Source: Saccoglossus kowalevskii (lineage: Eukaryota; Hemichordata; Enteropneusta; Harrimaniidae). Taken from it: a stretch of DNA of 14,136 nucleotides. The notes under the pieces were generated by a model. It saw only the letters and a list, made by a program, of their open reading frames with translations. It ran no database searches and was not told where the DNA came from. This document shows, piece by piece, positions 1 to 7,968 of this stretch (the stretch's first letter is position 1; every line of letters starts with the position of its first letter). Made by a program: the position numbers and the translations under genes. The stretch is from assembly GCF_000003605.2 (NCBI RefSeq), contig NW_003145291.1, positions 145,646-159,781 on the forward strand, in the 5' to 3' direction.

Positions 1-1120
1 TTAGATGTTGTGTTGTGGGCAGTTGCAGTGGAAACGTATAGCCATAGTGTATGTATTCACACGTTTCTAATCGATCCGAAGGTGCGACATCACTTAACCT
101 TAGATTCATTCAACTGTCCTCGTCCATAAAAAAAACGACTAGATTTAAAGAGAAACTCCGACAACGTAAACCTGGCGCAACACTTTGAAAGAAATAGATT
201 CCGGACCAGCCCATGATTACCGAGGCGGATTTCAGAAGAGAGAGAGACGTCCGGCAAGTGTTTCAAATCAGTTGATTTTTTTTTGCGATCCTGATTATCG
301 TTTTATGGAGACCATTTAGTCCCTGTTAAGTAAAAGCAATAATTTTGACAGTAACACGAAAACGAAGCGTCGAACAAACAGGAAATTACACAGCCCTTAC
401 ACACTGCTAACTGTTTTCATTTTCGAAGGCTAAAAGTTTCTGAATTGTTTGGTGATTGGTGTTGAATGTCGAATTCACACCTCTGTTCTTTTTTACTTCC
501 ATGCTTGCAGCTTGATCTGCGTAATAATTTATGAAATAAGAATCCGGGCTTGGTCAATGTGTTTCCACCAAATAAAGTTTTAATACGATGTTATAATTAT
601 GACAATCACGCCATGGATCAAGCTAACTCGAATCCACTCTGAATTTATCTGTATGCGTGTCGATCTCGATTATTTTTGTTATCTAATTAAACGCCGCTTT
701 TAACGCACTTGCCCTCGCCGTGACCCGACGCGTTCACCTATTTCAACAAAATGTCAATTTATTTCCACGCGGCTGTCATTTATTTAGTACATGTTACTGT
801 GATTTGTCGTTTTTTTAATTATTTTATAGTGATCACTATAGTCTAATGTTTAGAATGTTTAAATATGTTCTCTTTTATTTTAATTTTGAAAGTTTTACTC
901 AGACGATCGATGAAATAAAACAGTGTAGTGATGTGCCTAGTAACCTGCTAAATAACTAGATAATTCAGACGTCAAATTCTATTTTGTCCAGCAACAGTGT
1001 ACAAACGTGTGCCGGTGTCGGTGACGATCACGGTGACCAGCTATACCAGAACGGACATATTTTGCATCTAACTTAACCTCATGCAAAAAAAGATATACAA
1101 TGTGTTCATTATGGTCCATT
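1..1120. other. CpG-retaining non-coding 5' flank, no gene recognised
   Basis: No reading frame of useful length is visible. By eye, CpG dinucleotides are clearly more frequent in the first ~800 bases (for example around 700-770, where several CpGs fall within a short GC-rich patch) than in the AT-rich bulk of the window, where CpG looks depleted. In invertebrates with mosaic methylation this can mark an unmethylated gene 5' end, which fits the exon candidate downstream at 1564. The stretch also holds a 16-bp perfect palindrome (825-840). A short open stretch at 130-213 reads like protein for about 27 codons but has no start or splice support. I see no convincing splice donor here, so a non-coding first exon cannot be placed. 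Confidence 0.35.
825..840. repeat. 16-bp perfect palindrome
   Basis: The bases read TATAGTGATCACTATA, identical on both strands. It lies in AT-rich sequence just after the GC-richer patch. It could be a dimer binding site or chance; no known factor is assigned. Confidence 0.5.
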
Positions 1121-1227
1121 CTTCCTCAACGAACAAGTACATAAGTGACAATATAGTCAAAGACAAGAAAACTGCACAAGAAATTTGCCTTATTTACACG
1201 TATCGGCAATGCAAGCTGCCATGCGAC

Positions 1228-1300
1228 TTCCCCTTCTGACGTCACAAGGGGAATTTCTGTATGCAAATGAAAAGCTAATGAGGAGCCTCGTTTTAAAATA
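1228..1300 (+). promoter_or_regulatory. Candidate promoter/enhancer module: CRE palindrome, octamer, TATA-like box
   Basis: Positions 1228-1253 form a 26-bp palindrome with only one mismatched base pair on each side: arms TTCCCCTT and AAGGGGAA around TGACGTCA (1237-1244), the full cAMP response element bound by CREB/ATF bZIP dimers. Eight bases further on is ATGCAAAT (1261-1268), the canonical octamer bound by POU-domain factors. A TTTTAAAATA stretch at 1291-1300 could serve as a TATA-like box, giving initiation near 1320. The exon carrying a signal peptide starts at 1564 on the same strand, so the block is well placed to drive it. The motif matches are direct; promoter function is inferred. 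Confidence 0.4.
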
Positions 1301-1563
1301 CACAAAAAAAGTTGCTGTAGACTGAGTTTAAAACACATTTTTTCACTTAAAAAAAATAATTCATGCTTAGAAACATAAAAATTAATAATATTTATGTATC
1401 AATTGATAGTTTTAGGCGTGAAAATAGCAGCCATTTCACAGGCACTTTAAACATCATATTTCCAGTCAAAATTTTGGCACAAAATTGTTTTACTTTCATA
1501 AATTTCTCTATCACTCTGCTGTTAATTTTTGAACGAATTTATGTAATTTTCTATTCCTTGAAG

Positions 1564-1723
1564 GTCTTGATCAAAAGTTTGGTAAAATACCGTGGACTCC
1601 AGAATAACGATCATGAATCTCCTTCGAAACATTTTTGTGGTGTTTGTTTTGACTTTGTCAATTTCAATTGTAACAGCCAGCACCGTGAACAAAACACACC
1701 CATTGTCACCAGGGGTGCTCAGG
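1564..1723 (+). CDS. Candidate first coding exon of a secreted or membrane protein (signal peptide)
   Basis: A pyrimidine-rich tract ending in AG at 1562-1563 is a good splice acceptor. The exon then has about 49 bases of 5' UTR and an ATG at 1613. The frame encodes a textbook signal peptide: a short n-region with Arg5, a hydrophobic core from about Phe8 to Val20 (IFVVFVLTLS in its first part), and a V-T-A / S cleavage context after Ala22. An N-glycosylation sequon (Asn26-Lys-Thr) follows at once. The frame continues to a stop at 1739-1741, but possible donors occur at 1724 (AGG/GTGGTA) and 1727 (GTG/GTAAAA); neither is strong. GC and codon use are more balanced here than in the flanks. The mature part is too short to name a family. 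It may start at 1564 after an upstream UTR exon, or the transcript may run straight from the module at 1228-1300. The remaining exons are not identified in this window. Confidence 0.55.
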
Positions 1724-2208
1724 GTGGTAAAAATCATATAGTGTTTTTTTTTTTCAATTTTTTAGTTTTACTCATTACAAGTAATTTGCATGTTACATGT
1801 ATGCTGATGATAAAAATTCAAATTATAGTTGTAATTATGAGTGAATATCATCAATTAAGTCGTGATATTTTCAATATGCAAATTATAGAAGACGAAGTCA
1901 TAACAGATACCACTAAGTATCTTCCAAGGCAGATTGATAGGGAGATAGCAGTTTTTAGTATCAGTTTATTTTGGTTCCCGCTGCAGTTTATTTTATGCAA
2001 TGGGGCAAAAGTAAACTTTGATACTGAGAAGTGTTAGTGAAAATGGACACCAGTAGATCAATACTATGAACAGAAAATCTGTTTGTTTCGAGGCAAGGGC
2101 TGTGTGAACTTGAAGTTGAGCCATCATGAGTGCCATGTCTATCTATACAATAATGACAATACTTGTTTAATTTGTTTTTCTTTCTTTTCTGTGGTTATTG
2201 CTGCCCTA

Positions 2209-2386
2209 GAATCAATGCAGCGTTTAAAGTCTTAGGGCTGTCGCCATGGTGAATCACGTAGATGGCGTCTCGGTTGATATGTGCGGTGTCCCAATGCTAA
2301 GATACAGTACTACAGACGCCAAGAATTATGATTTTTTTTCTTTCAAAGTTAAAGGCAAAGATTTTTTAAATTTAAATTGTAACTAA
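2209..2386 (+). CDS. Candidate small ORF or start-codon exon, unknown product
   Basis: A long pyrimidine tract (about 2171-2190) leads to AG at 2208-2209, with a second AG at 2219-2220; both are plausible acceptors. The ATG at 2246 lies in an almost ideal Kozak context (GTCGCCATGG). It opens a 46-codon frame to TAA at 2384, with balanced amino acids in its first 30 residues (begins MVNHVDGVSVDMCG) before becoming A/T-rich after a poly-T run. No family is recognised. It could be a real small protein, the first coding exon of a spliced gene whose donor I cannot place, or chance. An in-frame stop lies just upstream of the ATG, so the frame cannot begin earlier. Confidence 0.25.
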
Positions 2387-2852
2387 GGAGTTCCATGTCT
2401 GAGATTTAAGATTTACCATGATTGGCGGGGCAGATTTCCTACACATGGTCTCCTGAGAGTCTCCCAAATCTATGGGGAAAAAAAAGGGGCGTTGGCTGAC
2501 AATGTGTAAAAGTGAATGTAAATTTCTTTACAACCATTCCCCTCTAAAATTGTTTTGCATTTTAAAGGCTTTAAGGTGGATGCGTTTTAATGATGAAAGT
2601 CATTGTCTCAATTTGAAAATTTGTGTATGTACGTTAATCCATGGATGAATGAAGTGCATCAAAAATGTGCTGCTGAACGAGGCCATGCATTGATTACAGG
2701 GCTATAGTTGTAGCATATGTCCTAATGTACTAATAATTAAACCCAATTGACTTGTATATCAATATACATGTTATAACTTGATATGTAACTTTAACAGAGG
2801 CCCTCGGCAACTATACTCGATGCTAATGCTTAATACTGCTATTAACTACAAA
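2387..2852. other. AT-rich non-coding, nothing recognised
   Basis: All frames are stop-rich. No repeat boundary, RNA gene or splice-supported exon could be seen. Probably intron or intergenic. Confidence 0.5.
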
Positions 2853-2868
2853 AGGTCATCCAAGGTCA
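2853..2868 (+). promoter_or_regulatory. DR4 nuclear-receptor-type element
   Basis: Two perfect AGGTCA half-sites (2853-2858 and 2863-2868) stand as a direct repeat with a 4-base spacer. DR4 is the arrangement used by thyroid-hormone-receptor and LXR-type heterodimers with RXR. The motif is direct; binding is not shown. Confidence 0.3.
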
Positions 2869-3055
2869 TCAAAAACATTAGTCTCTGTGATATGAATCAC
2901 ATGTACATTCTATAAACGCACGTCCATGTTACCGTGCTGTTAAAAAAATATTTTTTCTGGGTTTGCTGATTAGACTGGAAGTTGAGCGCTATTGTTTTTT
3001 TTTTTTTCACATTGAAAACTCTTGCTAGAGATGAATATTTGTACATGCCGGTGAA

Positions 3056-3090
3056 CTACGAATGACCTACGAATGACCTACGAATGACCA
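3056..3090 (-). repeat. 11-bp tandem repeat (x3) forming DR5 nuclear-receptor half-sites
   Basis: Three exact copies of CTACGAATGAC occupy 3056-3088. Read on the minus strand the period places AGGTCA, AGGTCA and an imperfect TGGTCA exactly 5 bases apart (3063-3068, 3074-3079, 3085-3090). A perfect DR5 (AGGTCA-N5-AGGTCA) is the classic retinoic acid response element geometry. It may be functional or simply an 11-bp minisatellite that happens to contain the half-site. Confidence 0.45.
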
Positions 3091-3099
3091 TGTAAAGCT

Positions 3100-4346
3100 G
3101 TGTAGTTTTTCCTTGCCCGGGAGTCATGAATAAAATGTTATTGAAAGGTATTTAAATGTGCACGAATTCATTTTTTTCTGGTCTGCTGATTGTTTTGGTG
3201 GCTGACTTTAAGTCTTTTGTTGTTGCTGTAAGAGTGCAATATACGTTGTAGGAATTTGTTTAAAAGTTTGAATGGCAATGGGCTTAGGCTTGGGCACAGT
3301 GATATAAAGTTAAACAAGAGAAAAATAGTTTTAAAGGTAATGCTTGCTGTTACCAAATAAAATAAATTGTTAAAAACATTTGCATAACTGGTTCAGTGTG
3401 AACTTTTACGACAGATCCCACGAGTGGCAACTATAGACTTGTCAACGTTTGATTCCATTAGGAGTTTTCTTACCAAATGTGCAATAATTTAATAATTATA
3501 AAAATTATTATTTAAACAATGATTTGTATCATTACTTGAGCCTAAATTACCTGTTTTGATTAATTGATCATACACATCTACAATCACTATGAACAGTGCT
3601 CACAGTTGCGCGAGTTTTATTCAGATAGATATTTCAGCCAGATCAAATCACTTATGACAGATGTAAGACCTTACTGCAACCAATCAGATGACTAGATTCA
3701 CACTAATCTTGTTATAATCAGTGTTTGTTATCATACAAAACAACTTCAAAATAACCCCAAGTCGATTTTTAAAACGTCATCCTGAATTAATGCGTACAAT
3801 GTCAGTTTTCGAGCCGTCCACTAATGCTACCTAGGTTCGTCATTCCTAGTAGGAGTTGATAAGCACAATTGTAGCAAACTTTCCCAGTTTACACAGTGTC
3901 TGGTAATATAAAGTTAAATCTAATAATTTAACAGTATTAAAAAGCTGTCAATATATTGTTTACTGTTCATGTTGTAGTGGTTTTTTGCTGCTGGCATGTG
4001 ACTGGAGTGTGTGATATGCATTCTGCAACAGTATGTCCAGTATGGCTTAGTTGATAGTTGAGAATTCCCAAAAGTGACATTATGGCTCTAATCTGAGAGA
4101 TTGTGTTACCTAGACTGTTTATTGCTACTGGTAAATTGCTCCCATAATGGTTCACTATGGATAATTTACACTGCTGAATTATGGGACACATTAAAGATAC
4201 AAGGGTCAAGTTATTATCTTAATAGAGTGGGGGGTTACCAGTGTATGGTTAACACATACATGTACAGAAGAAGATGACTAACTTTATTTGAGTAATAAGA
4301 ACACTTCCCAATGCATCAGGACTGTTTTGGCAGCTTTGTCTTTTTT
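3100..4346. other. Non-coding AT-rich sequence
   Basis: Only short, unsupported open frames occur on either strand. There is a small imperfect A/T inverted repeat around 3485-3517. The antisense frame at 3967-4209 has no recognisable domain or splice support. No gene is called. Confidence 0.5.
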
Positions 4347-4740
4347 GTTAGCTCCCGCTGTCGACTTTGTCGAGCGGAGCTTATCATATGAGTGATTGTC
4401 CGTCGTCGTCCGTGTCAATGTTTTACTTTTTCGACTTCTTCTTGAAAACTACAAGCCTGAATGCTTTGATACATATTGTTCATTTCATGATGATATCTTA
4501 AATGAATGAATGAATATTTTTATCATTTTGGTAAAAAGTAATATTTTCGACTTCTTGTTTAAAACCACAATCATTTATGGTGAAAAATGATATTTTTGAA
4601 TTCTTGTTGAAAACAGCCAGTTCCATTGCTTTGATACTACCGGTATACATATTGTTCATTTTCTAATGATATCTTCTGTTCTTTAATTGAAATGTGCATT
4701 GCTAACAGCGGAGCTATCTCAGCCGAGAGGCTGCTTGTTT
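4347..4740 (+). repeat. Dispersed interspersed repeat with terminal GC-rich hairpin
   Basis: The left edge has a GC-rich foldback: GCTCC..GCT..CGAC pairs with GTCG.AGC.GGAGC around a TTT loop (about 4351-4380), unlike the AT-rich surroundings. The right edge carries CAGCGGAGCTA (4708-4718), nearly the reverse complement of the left TAGCTCCCGCTG, then a GC-rich CTCAGCCGAGAGGCTG foldback. The interior contains degenerate tandem units: 'TTTTCGACTTCTT...GAAAAC', 'TGCTTTGATAC' and 'ATATTGTTCATTT' recur at about 4425-4500 and 4600-4675. I believe related repeats with a 'GTCGAG.GGAGCTTATC' head occur widely in marine invertebrates, but the family name is unknown to me. No coding capacity is seen. 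Confidence 0.55.
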
Positions 4741-5385
4741 GTATTGTATGTAGTTTTCTTAAGTTAGTGCTAAAATGTACCTCTGCCTCGCTACCTGTGA
4801 TAAAGTGGTGTTAGCTGGCCTTGAACACAGACAATAGCAGAATACTATGTTTTAGGTACGTGATTGTTAGAATGATGTCAACTGGACAAAAATTGACTTG
4901 CTTTTTTTCCCCCACTGTACAACTTTTCAAGAAAATGTCCAATTCAGACTGTATTCTGTTAAGAGCATCTTTTGACTCAAAATTTGTCGCTTCAATTAGC
5001 ACTGATCCTGTCTAAGATTCTCTTCAAAAAGAAGTGTAGTCAGTCAGTCAGTCTCATTTGCATATCAGTATGAATGTATTGCTGGTGAAAGGGGGCGTGT
5101 CACCTTGCTGAAAGTTGGATATTCACGGTATATGTGGGTGCAGTAATGCCATAATGGATCAAGGTGAACAATAAATGTAAGAAAAAAATTTGGCGAGAGA
5201 ACATATCTACCTTGAACTTTATAATCCGATACTAGAACTGAGAGATTATCATAGACCAATGTTTTAATACTCAAAGCAAACTAAATGCGGGCTTAATTTA
5301 AACTGTATTCGAAATAACATTGCAGTGGTTTAATTTTGTTTTAATTATAACTGTAGCTTGGATAGACATTTGAAGTGCTTGCAAT
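4741..5385. other. Non-coding; contains a (CAGT)n run
   Basis: A short CAGT tetranucleotide run sits at 5037-5053. The overlapping sense and antisense frames at about 4811-5015 shadow each other and have no domain. Nothing else is recognised. Confidence 0.45.
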
Positions 5386-5440
5386 TAAACACCATGGAGG
5401 CCATTCATGGAAGGGAATAAAAAACGAACGAACGAACATA
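5386..5440 (+). repeat. Possible retroposon 3' tail with (CGAA)n
   Basis: An A-rich segment containing AATAAAA leads into three CGAA units at about 5418-5429. An adenine-rich end followed by a short tetranucleotide array is typical of the 3' ends of some SINEs and LINEs. I see no RNA polymerase III boxes or matching 5' part upstream, so this is tentative. Confidence 0.2.
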
Positions 5441-5544
5441 TTTAACATCCGGGTACTTTTCAAAGCTATGACGTTTTAGTATCTGATCGCATTCGTATAC
5501 GCCATTGTACATAGCCGTTCATGCTGCCAAGCATTGTGTACTAC

Positions 5545-5552
5545 TATATAAA
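5545..5552 (+). promoter_or_regulatory. TATA-like box upstream of the P2X7-like pseudogene
   Basis: TATATAAA lies 20 bases before the ATG at 5572 that precedes the conserved PYAFEP motif. That is rather close for a normal TATA-to-start distance, so it may be chance in AT-rich sequence. Confidence 0.15.
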
Positions 5553-5652
5553 CTCAACTTTTATATGCACAATGTGCTTTTTAAAACTTGGGTTAGAGCC
5601 TTATGCGTTTGAACCACAGTATTCTGAGAGTGAAAGCCCAATTGCGTTAAAG

Positions 5653-5678
5653 TACCGTACTTTCCCGATCGTAAGCCC
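5653..5678 (+). repeat. Left terminal inverted repeat of the transposon
   Basis: 26 bases beginning TACCGTACTTTCCCGATCG, mirrored at 6820-6845 with three mismatches. Confidence 0.75.
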
Positions 5679-5792
5679 CTCCCGAGTATGAAGCCCATCC
5701 CTATATTTTTACTTGGTATTTATCGAGTTGAGAGCATTCACGATTATAAGCCCAGAGTGTTTTTACTGGGCGTCGACGATATTCTTTAAAAT

Positions 5793-6125
5793 ATGCGTGT
5801 AAAAGGTTTTCATAATAATCGTGATTGGCTTGGTGGTTTGGTTCATGCTTTTAGTTTTATTAGAAAACTTGCATTAATTTCAGAGTGCATGGCGAACGTA
5901 AACAACGTGGTTTGCATCCTTTCTATTCTGTCATTTTCTCAGGATGAACCTCGATGTTGCAATTCTGGAGTAATCCATATTTCTTTGAGTAGTAGCTTTC
6001 GAAAAGCCAAAAATGTGATCGTTAAGTCGTGTACCTGGTTATTGGGCATGGTTTACTTTGAGACTATCATGAAAGGCCTAGGGTTTGAACGATGTGACAT
6101 GTTGGCGACCGTGAAAGGTGTTTAA
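5793..6125 (+). CDS. Unrecognised 110-codon ORF inside the transposon
   Basis: ATG to TAA with no interruption, lying wholly between the terminal repeats. The protein has a basic N-terminus (MRVKGFHNN), a mixed hydrophobic middle and several cysteines, including a CC pair. It shows no helix-turn-helix signature or DDE-type catalytic spacing that I can identify, and is much shorter than a functional transposase. It may be a remnant or chance. Confidence 0.2.
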   Translation: MRVKGFHNNRDWLGGLVHAFSFIRKLALISECMANVNNVVCILSILSFSQDEPRCCNSGVIHISLSSSFRKAKNVIVKSCTWLLGMVYFETIMKGLGFERCDMLATVKGV

Positions 6126-6147
6126 ATTCTTCCTCCACACTCAGTTT

Positions 6148-6184
6148 AACGATGGTTAATAGTGGGTTACTATTAACCGTCGTT
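6148..6184. repeat. 16-bp stem hairpin inside the transposon
   Basis: Left arm 6148-6163 (AACGATGGTTAATAGT) pairs along its full length with 6169-6184, one pair being G-T, around a 5-base loop. It may be a structural part of the element or the trace of a nested foldback insertion. Confidence 0.55.
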
Positions 6185-6819
6185 TATATTTCGGAAATTG
6201 CGAATCGCCAGTTTTTAGGGAAAAAATCATTGTTTTTTCGTTGCAATCAGTGCTACAGATCGCATTTTAACATCGCGGTAATTCACTTAAAAAATCATCG
6301 TCAATAATTGGAAAATTTCATCATTACGACACATCATTTTGATTGGTTAATGAAAGACATGACCTGTTATGTCAAAGGAAGTTGTTCCAGGTCAAATCGT
6401 GCTGAAAAACCTCATGATGGATAATTGCTTTGCGTCGAGAGTTTGCGTACAATCGAAAACATACCAAAACGAAGATAATGATAAATGCCTTCGTCCACCG
6501 TTTCCTCACAGACCCTACCCATTATTTCACCGTAAATTCAGATGGTATGTAAATCGTATTGTAATAAAATGTGTGTGTTTTTTATGAACATGTTTGTTTC
6601 TTCATTGTAAGTGTCGTTCAAATCAATGACGCATTTTTTTTTATCAAAAATAAGTATTATTTTCCCGAGCCCGACGTAGTGAACGAATATTTTTTTTGGA
6701 TAATTTTTCATTGTTTGCAGATGGTTACAGTGTTTAACCCCAAAACAAAATCATTTTTTCTGAGTTGGTCCTCGAGTACAAGCTCATCCCTTACTTTTCC
6801 CTTACGTGTTCATGCCTCC

Positions 6820-6845
6820 GGGCTTATGATCAGGGAAGTACGGTA
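6820..6845 (-). repeat. Right terminal inverted repeat of the transposon
   Basis: Reverse complement begins TACCGTACTTCCCTGATC; matches the left end at 23 of 26 positions. Just inside it a 12-base segment (6783-6794, CTCATCCCTTAC) is inverted at 6873-6884, outside the element. Confidence 0.75.
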
Positions 6846-7199
6846 TACTGTGAAAATTCAGATCAGTCCAGTGTAAGGGATGAGAGTATATCGTCGACGA
6901 TGCCCCTTGTTCGGATGATATTTTTATTTCAAATTACATGGAAGTCTGTTCACAATCTGCTTGGTGTACCTGTGACACTTGTCCCATGATTTGCCAGTGC
7001 AGCCCCGTGAATACATGGACGAAAATGTTTCCACCACCACCCTACGAACTCAAGATTGCATACTCCAGCATCCATACTTTGAATAATTTGCACGCCGCAC
7101 AGTGCAGTACTGGAAACGGCATTTATTAGACAGACAAAACAAAACAAAATGCCTGTCTCGATCAATCGCACATTCATAATATTTGTATGTTGATACGCT

Positions 7200-7968
7200 T
7201 GTAAATAAAATTAACGTAAAAGTCGAAACAACCTAGACTAGAAGTCAATTCACCAGTCCAGCCATCTATGGCTCCCTAAGTTGCTTATATTTAATCAGAT
7301 ACTATTTCGTCATCATGCTTTGTTACCTTACCTGTTTATACCTCATGAGGGCGTTTTTTTACGGCAAGATGGCGCAAACAGAAGTCCTTCGCAGGTTTAT
7401 GGTTTCTCATATTTAAATCATCATAACTTTGAAGATAATCATTTTTTAAAAATTTTTTTTTCAAATTTATAATCAATATACATAACTTGATAAATACAAA
7501 CACCAAAATAAGCTCTATTTAGTTCCCCTTTAACATATCACCGACTGGATGCCTCAATGGTAGCTGAAATTAGCGAAAAAAAAAAAAAAATCAGCAAGCA
7601 AGGTGTTAACCATCATATTGCATCATAATATTCCATCCCATAACACTTCTTATCTTCTTACACATTATTTGGTAGGTTTGTTCGTTTCACGCATGGGGAG
7701 CAAATTTTCTTGACATCCCCCATGTCTTTGCAGAAAGAAAGTTACGAGTATAAAAATAACCTTCCACGACGTTAATGAAGTCCGTCACGAATTATTGACC
7801 TTGCTTTTTAGACTATTATCACCTAGGATGTACGAGAGGTTTATCTTTACGGCATAGCTATAAATCTTGGCCTTTTCCCACGTACTGTAGTTTTTTTTTC
7901 TTATGATAGGGGCGGGGATTACAGTGTTCAAAAGTTGAATGGATATGCATCGTCAAATTTCATTGAAG
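7200..7968. other. Non-coding; possible tiny start exon at 7369
   Basis: Mostly AT-rich with an A14 run near 7577. One spot stands out: GGCAAGATGGCGCAAAC (7363-7379) matches the YY1 binding consensus and places an ATG (7369) in a strong context. The frame runs 26 bases to CGCAG/GTTTAT (donor-like at 7395) and reads MAQTEVLR. This could be a short first coding exon but has no independent support. The remaining bases show nothing recognisable. Confidence 0.25.

Larger units (their letters stand above)
5653..6845. mobile_element. TIR DNA transposon (~1.19 kb) inserted in the P2X7-like sequence
   Basis: Terminal inverted repeats of 26 bases (5653-5678 and 6820-6845) start TACCGTACTT and match at 23 of 26 positions. 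The ends are compatible with a TA target duplication (TA at 5653-5654 and 6844-6845) around CCGTAC...GTACGG termini, as in the Tc1/mariner/pogo group. That assignment is inference, because removing the entire 5653-6845 block is what restores register with the flanking frame. The left subterminal region repeats an AAGCCC motif three times (about 5673, 5691, 5747). CpG appears better preserved than in the flanks, suggesting a relatively recent insertion. The interior holds a 110-codon frame (5793-6125) and a 16-bp-stem hairpin. No transposase motif is recognised, so it is probably non-autonomous. Confidence 0.7.
5572..7190 (+). pseudogene. P2X7 C-terminal ('ballast') domain-like pseudogene, split by a DNA transposon
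   Basis: Ordered family hallmarks lie on the plus strand in several frames. The 5' part (5572-5652) has a possible Met, then PYAFEP at 5599-5616 and an acidic/serine stretch (QYSESES). A transposon occupies 5653-6845. The 3' part starts with YCENSDQSS (from 6846), in register with the 5' part if the whole element is removed. A frame change near 6884 leads to the zinc-binding motif WCTCDTC (6962-6982) and a degenerate C-x-C about 6990. Another near 7000 leads to CILQHPYFE (7057-7083), and another at 7081-7083 to ICTPHSAVLETAF and a later NRTF, ending at TGA 7191. The family pattern is PYxFEP, acidic linker, WCxCGxC, ECxCC, CIxxHPxF, VCLNxxVLxxA, NRxxRY. These domains occur in the P2X7 cytoplasmic tail and in many invertebrate stand-alone proteins. 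The shifts and lost cysteines make it a pseudogene. The terminal 'AYRQF' part is not recognisable. Confidence 0.75.

Noticed and set aside
3967-4209. 80-codon antisense ORF
   Set aside because: No domain, splice signals or conserved pattern; it fits chance.
6571-6876. 101-codon ORF beginning inside the transposon, with an acceptor-like TTTGCAG at 6714-6720
   Set aside because: It crosses the right terminal repeat into the pseudogene and reads in a frame that matches neither; treated as a shadow.
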